This document shows positions 59,797 through 64,000 of a stretch of DNA of 64,000 nucleotides, piece by piece (position 1 is the stretch's first letter; every line of letters starts with the position of its first letter). The position numbers and the translations under genes were made by a program. The notes under the pieces are model-generated. The model was given only the letters and a program-made list of their open reading frames with translations, was not told the origin of the DNA and ran no database searches. The DNA is from Eutreptiella sp. 'Long Island Sound 2002' (lineage: Eukaryota > Euglenozoa > Euglenophyceae > Eutreptiales > Eutreptiaceae). The stretch covers positions 55,207,419-55,271,418 of the forward strand of contig OZ038385.1 of assembly GCA_964036045.1 (NCBI GenBank), given 5' to 3'.

Positions 59797-61300
59797 GGGA
59801 GCCACGAAAATCGCCCCTCCCCAGGCGATTTTAGGCATGATCCCCAGATTCCTTCACGACCATTACTTGATGTAGGGTCGCTTGTCTCCTCTCCCCTGGA
59901 TCCGGCAGCGGATCCTTCTGTTGTAGTGGACGAGGTTGGTGTACAGTCCAAGCACAGGGCCCGTCAGTTTGTCACAAAGCTGTGGGTCTCTGATCGCAAG
60001 GGCAATTTCCATCTCGCCACTTGTTTGTGTGACAATGGATCAGAGGTAAATCTCCAATCCAATTCTTTCTTACCCGACGACTGCGTGTTTGAGTCGCCTC
60101 ATCCTGTTACCCTCGAGGGAGTTTCTGGACATTCTCTCGCAGGTGGGCAACGCGGTTGTTATATATCAACTCATTTGGTCGCTCAAGACCTTTGGGAGGA
60201 AGGTAATGTGGAGGAAGTTATCCTTAAGGATGACTACTTCTATCGTGCCGACATAAAGTATGACCTTTACTTGGGCCATCCTTGGCTTAGCAAGAACAGG
60301 GTGGCGCCCGTAGGTCATCGGCGTTGTTTTTTGCTGGAGTCAGGTCCCTTGGAGCGTCCTGAATTTCGTTTTTTGCACGCAGGGTTTAAAGGTGCAGAAG
60401 AATTTTTGAAGCGAAAGGTTACACCAAGGTTTGGCGAAGATGTCACCATTGCAGAGGTGAATGGGAGTGCCGATTACTCCCGAGAGTTAGAATGTCTTCG
60501 TAGGGACTCCCAGCCACGACGCCCTTCGCGCTGGCACTCTTCATCCTACAGAGTTGTCGACAAATGGCGCGATACAATTTGTGAATATTTTTATGAACAC
60601 CATTCCTTTTGGCCACAGTATGATGCCTTTGCAAACCGCGAGAACAAGCGCTTTGACAAGCATTTTCGCGACGCTTGGACCCATAAATGGGACAAGAAGT
60701 TGTGGATTAATCCTCCGTTTCACTTAATCCAGCAGGTCATCCACAAAATTAAGCAGGATAAAACCCAGGCGATTTTAGTTGTGCCCTTGTGGGACGACAA
60801 GCCTTGGTTTCAGGAATTACAAGACATTTGTGTAGATTACATCGAACTTCCCAGGAAGATTAAGCTGTATGCCAGGGACGACACAGGTCCCCTGCCACAG
60901 CGGTCCTGGAGTTCGCTTGCATTCCTGGTGGATGGAAAGCTTTCTGACTCTAATTCTGCTGATTCTGGTACTGATTCCTGTGTTGGGTCTGAATCTGAGG
61001 TTGAGCGTGGTACTGATGATGAATCTATTTTTTCTGATTTTTGTCCGTCAGATACCCAAGGTGATCCAACGTCAAATGGATCCGCCTCGTCTCCCTCTTC
61101 CCCAATACGATCGACATCGAAAAGAATCTTCAGTGCACGGGCGAAGAAAAATTTTAAATCGCGCCGCAAATTCAGAGTTTTTTATGAAAAACCCCGTGTG
61201 GAAGCTTTCATAGATCCTTTCGAGGAGCTGGATCACGAAGAGAATCTCTGGAATGTCGACACTCGACCCACCTATCTTCAAGAGGCAGTTGATACAGACC
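59797..61300 (+). CDS. Element E protease and Dam-like domain (truncated Pol)
   Basis: Protease-like region from residue 1 of the 59926 frame: FHLATCLCDNGSEVNLQSN (D-N-G instead of D-S/T-G) and YDLYLGHPWLSKN. The Dam-like domain at about residues 205-340 is the best preserved in the window: WPQYDAFANRENKRF, INPPF (methyltransferase-type N-P-P-F), QAILVVPLWDDKPWF, LPRKIKLY. The rest is an acidic Ser/Asp-rich linker. The frame is cut at 61300 before RT; the open frame to 61500 reads through an inverted LTR. No separate start is expected. Confidence 0.82.
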
Positions 61301-61833
61301 TGAAAGTGCTGCCCTGGGTCGTTGTGGGTGCCGGAGGGCTCGGGGCCGGCAAGACCAGTGGGGCAGGCACGCGAGGAGTCTCCCTGGATGTTGTTATTGG
61401 GTGTAGAAACGGACACTCGGACACCAACGGAGGCGAGAGCAGCGACAACAGAAGCAAGGTCCATGCTGATTGTGGTCCGGCAGAAAATCCCAGTCTATGA
61501 AGAAAATTGAGGGGAATTATTCTAAATACATCTGAGTGTCCAAAACTGTCTGAAAGAATTTAAATAATCCATTTATGTAAAAATGTTTGGCCGATCTGGC
61601 CCGCGAGCGCGCGTCAGCGGCAAATGGCGATTCCAGCTAAAATAGCGGAACGCGGCGGATTTACGGGAAATGGACCGCGGAATCAAATCCGGCATATCAG
61701 AAATATATAGGAAATATCCTGTGACTGAGCTGCGAGGCGGCAATTCCGCCGAAGCAAAGAAAAATGACCAAAATGTAGCCAATCTGGGCAGAATGTCTGA
61801 AAATCTGAGCAGATGGGGCTAGCCGCACTTACA
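61301..61833 (-). repeat. 3' LTR of element J
   Basis: Minus strand TGTAAGTGCGGC...CACTTTCA, 533 bp, same family as 56396-56927. Retains the frame for the first 55 Gag residues. Not followed by a primer-binding site. Confidence 0.88.
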
Positions 61834-61843
61834 CTCCCCCTCC
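61834..61843 (-). promoter_or_regulatory. Polypurine tract of element J
   Basis: GGAGGGGGAG on the minus strand, immediately before the LTR. Confidence 0.75.
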
Positions 61844-63479
61844 AAAAACACACTGGGGTGTGTCGCTACGTCAACGAAGAACGTAGTGCGGGTAAGTCCC
61901 AGAAAAACATAGAAATGTAGCCTCGATGAGGCGAAATCTGCTTGATCTGACCTGATTTGGGCTGAATTGGCACTGAATCAGGCTGGATGAACCTGAAATG
62001 AGACAGAATGAGAAGTGACGAACAGTCCTCCGTGCAGTAAAACATTAGGTCACGGGCTAAAAAGCATGTAAACGTATCGAGAATCGATACCAAACCATGC
62101 ATTGGTTGAGAATGAGGTAGATTATTGGTGGATTGAGTGGGGGGATCAAGAATTGGAGTGACATCTCAGCGCTCTGGCACAGTTTCGCTGTCGCGGGCAC
62201 GCTACGGTGTCCTCGCCGAACTCTACATCGTGTTAATCCCGCTTTTCTCGTTCTGAAAAGTACAGCATGTGGCTCAGAATTGGCGCATCTGGCGGATGAT
62301 CACAAGATTCAGCAAAATGAGAATGAATTTGGGCAGAGATGAAGGGGATTAAGCAATCACAGTGCGGTTAAACAGATACACATGTAGTCTACAGACCCTA
62401 AGTGAACCACCGAAGGTATAGATGTCTTTCCGTTCACTCGGATCTAAACAGATCTTTGAGGAATGATGGGAGATGACAAGGTAATCAATCTAAATTGTCC
62501 TAACATGAGTGAATTCCCTGAGATGAAGGTGAAATGAAGCGGAATGTGTACAACTGAAACTACCAACACCTTCGTTTAGACTAAAGTTAATATATATTGT
62601 CGTTTATTCAGCTCAATTGTGCTTTCCGGCACGTTGGTTCGCGAGCATCCAACAGATTCCATCAAAATGTAGATCATGTGATGATGCATCATGATGGGAC
62701 ATGCTGACCCTGGATCCTTAGCATGTAACGCGCCGAAGGTTCACTGAAGGCGCTTTACTGACAGTATATAACTGAGAGACATGCGAAATTACAGTGGCGG
62801 CAGTGTCAATCGACTTGGACAAGGCCAATCTTTCGAATGAGTCCCACAAGACACTTGGATTCACCAATTTCGACATTTTCAGGTCGGATTGAGCTCACAT
62901 TGGCGTGTGCCAAAAATACAACGAAGCTTACGGACTTCAGAGGTTGCTGTTAGAAGTCCCTAGAGCTCCTATCTAAAGATTGTCTGAACAATTGACGTCT
63001 GGGTTTCGTACAACAGTGGCAGAATGAAGGACAAACCTGAGAAATTCAAGGTAAATTTGAGGATCCTGGATCTGAATCTGGACTTTGGCGTCAGCATCAC
63101 AGCAAATGAAGGTGAGATCTGAGTTCCTGGCGTCGCATCTGGTGCAGCCAGTACTACAGGGGGTGCCTGTAGGGGTGAATGTCACCGGCCGGTGTTTTGA
63201 TTATGTACATTTGCTTCCATCTGCACGAGTAGCCAAATTCCAAAGATGCACAGACCAACAGAGACAAGATTACCCCGAATCTGCCTGAATTAAGCCTGAG
63301 TTTGGTTTTTTCTGAACACGGCAGCTCACTCCGTCAGCGTATCTACGCCTTGTCTACCGAACGGAGACCAAAGAAAAGTTGATTGACGTCAAATTATCAA
63401 ACATTCGCAGTTCTCCACATCATGACATAAACAGAAAGAATGAACAGTGGATTGGGCAGAATGTGGTAGGATGGCTTCC
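61844..63479. other. 3' noncoding DNA of element J
   Basis: No coding frame of interest on either strand. Similar in length to the 3' noncoding regions of B and of the A segment at 1-2118. Nothing else recognised. Confidence 0.6.
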
Positions 63480-64000
63480 TCAATTCGGCCAAGCACGAAT
63501 ACATGTGACCACCAACCTGTCTGGCCTGGCCCTCGTACGGCTTGGGCGCTGCAAATCAGCGGCCGAACTCGAAGCTTGGTCCTCATTTGGCTCCTGGGCT
63601 GGCCTGACCGCAGGAGGGGGGATCGACGGATCAGCCCTGGAATGTGGCTGCTGAGGGCCGTAAAAGGCTGGATCTCGATTCACCACAGGTCGTTTTCCGT
63701 CGCTCTCCACTTGTCTGTCTGGTTTCGACAAACAATCTGTCAGGAGTACTCCAATTTCGGGGTGCTTCTTGAGGAAGTCGATGAACCCCTTGGTGTACCC
63801 ATGGACAAAAGATTGGGCTGGTTCCCAGTTGTTGTGACTGGAATCAAAGCCCCTCCACTCACACAGAAATTCCCATTCGCCCTTGGCGTCACGTCTTGCT
63901 TCAACAATCCTCTTGAGTTCGTACTTTCCCCCTTCGATGACCCGATCGGACAGGTGTTTTGCAGTCCAAAAAAGGGGTTTAACTCGATCCTTGGGGGAGG
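63480..64000 (-). CDS. Element J Pol C-terminus: chromodomain (partial)
   Basis: The frame is open from the window end (64000) to the TGA-type stop at 63480. It reads a chromodomain: YELKRIVEARRDAKGEWEF, LCEWRGFDSSHNNWEPAQSF, FIDFLKKHPEIG, with the usual aromatic residues. A 75-residue Pro/Arg-rich tail follows. The upstream part (integrase and RT) lies outside the window. Confidence 0.85.
   Translation of the reverse strand, partial: SPKDRVKPLFWTAKHLSDRVIEGGKYELKRIVEARRDAKGEWEFLCEWRGFDSSHNNWEPAQSFVHGYTKGFIDFLKKHPEIGVLLTDCLSKPDRQVESDGKRPVVNRDPAFYGPQQPHSRADPSIPPPAVRPAQEPNEDQASSSAADLQRPSRTRARPDRLVVTCIRAWPN

Larger units (their letters stand above)
56396..61300 (+). mobile_element. E-family LTR retrotransposon E, 5' half
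   Basis: LTR (56396-56927), initiator tRNA-Met primer-binding site, gag, TAG, protease and Dam-like domain, ending before RT at 61300 where the 3' LTR of element J (same family, opposite strand) begins. It appears inserted into the 5' part of element D and in turn interrupted by J; the remainder of E would be right of the window. The flanking target duplications cannot be checked. Confidence 0.85.
61301..64000 (-). mobile_element. E-family element J, 3' end (continues beyond window)
   Basis: Minus strand: chromodomain end of Pol (64000-63480), 1.6 kb of 3' noncoding DNA, polypurine tract (61843-61834, GGAGGGGGAG) and 3' LTR (61833-61301). The polypurine tract next to the TG of the LTR shows that this is a 3' LTR, not part of an inverted-repeat DNA transposon. 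Confidence 0.82.

Noticed and set aside
56396-61833. DIRS-like or DNA transposon with 530-bp terminal inverted repeats
   Set aside because: Ends are TG...CA LTRs with a primer-binding site on the left and a polypurine tract outside the right copy; no tyrosine recombinase or transposase is present.

Overview
No host gene, rRNA, complete tRNA gene or CRISPR array is recognisable in this window. It is a nest of long Ty3/gypsy-type LTR retrotransposons (chromoviruses with a C-terminal chromodomain) plus two DNA transposons, so it is repeat-rich nuclear DNA of a eukaryote. The primer-binding site TGGTAGCAGAGG occurs in three families and is complementary to the 3' end of an initiator tRNA-Met of the AGCAGAG...CUCUGCUACCA type, not the seed-plant AUCAGAG type. 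The reverse transcriptases remind me of families from microalgae, dinoflagellates in particular, but that is memory and was not checked.

Layout. 1-11460: element A (minus strand), entering the window in its 3' noncoding part, with gag, protease, Dam-like domain, RT, RNase H, integrase, chromodomain and a 5' LTR. 11115-14280: a 1340-bp unit present 2.4 times, made of an A LTR plus pieces of B-family 3' noncoding DNA. 14281-16276 and 30476-34875: two halves of an old B-family copy ('B-old'). 16277-30475: complete element B (minus strand, 14.2 kb, about 795-bp LTRs), inserted into B-old with a CGAGG target duplication. B itself carries a 1.7-kb DNA transposon G (17682-19380) and a 1-kb insertion inside its protease region. 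34876-40570: D', a 5'-truncated element on the plus strand with a 3.3-kb LTR. 40571-44662: a fragment of another minus-strand element (I) carrying the pogo-like DNA transposon H (42460-44498). 44663-56395: element D (minus strand), gag through 3' LTR. 56396-61300: element E (plus strand), LTR, gag, protease and Dam-like domain, broken off before RT. 61301-64000: element J (minus strand), same family as E, seen as 3' LTR, 3' noncoding DNA and chromodomain.

How the parts work together. Each family encodes Gag and Pol largely in one reading frame. In A, D and E a single in-frame amber codon (TAG) separates gag from protease, suggesting stop-codon readthrough. All four pol lineages carry, between protease and RT, a region resembling the phage/DIRS-type N6-adenine methyltransferase (Dam-like) fold, with a degraded or variant catalytic motif in some. 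In A and E the gag reading frame starts inside the LTR and runs straight through the primer-binding site. These three shared habits are the most unusual content of the window. Nesting order inferred from interruptions: G is younger than B, which is younger than B-old; H is younger than I; J is younger than E, which is younger than D.
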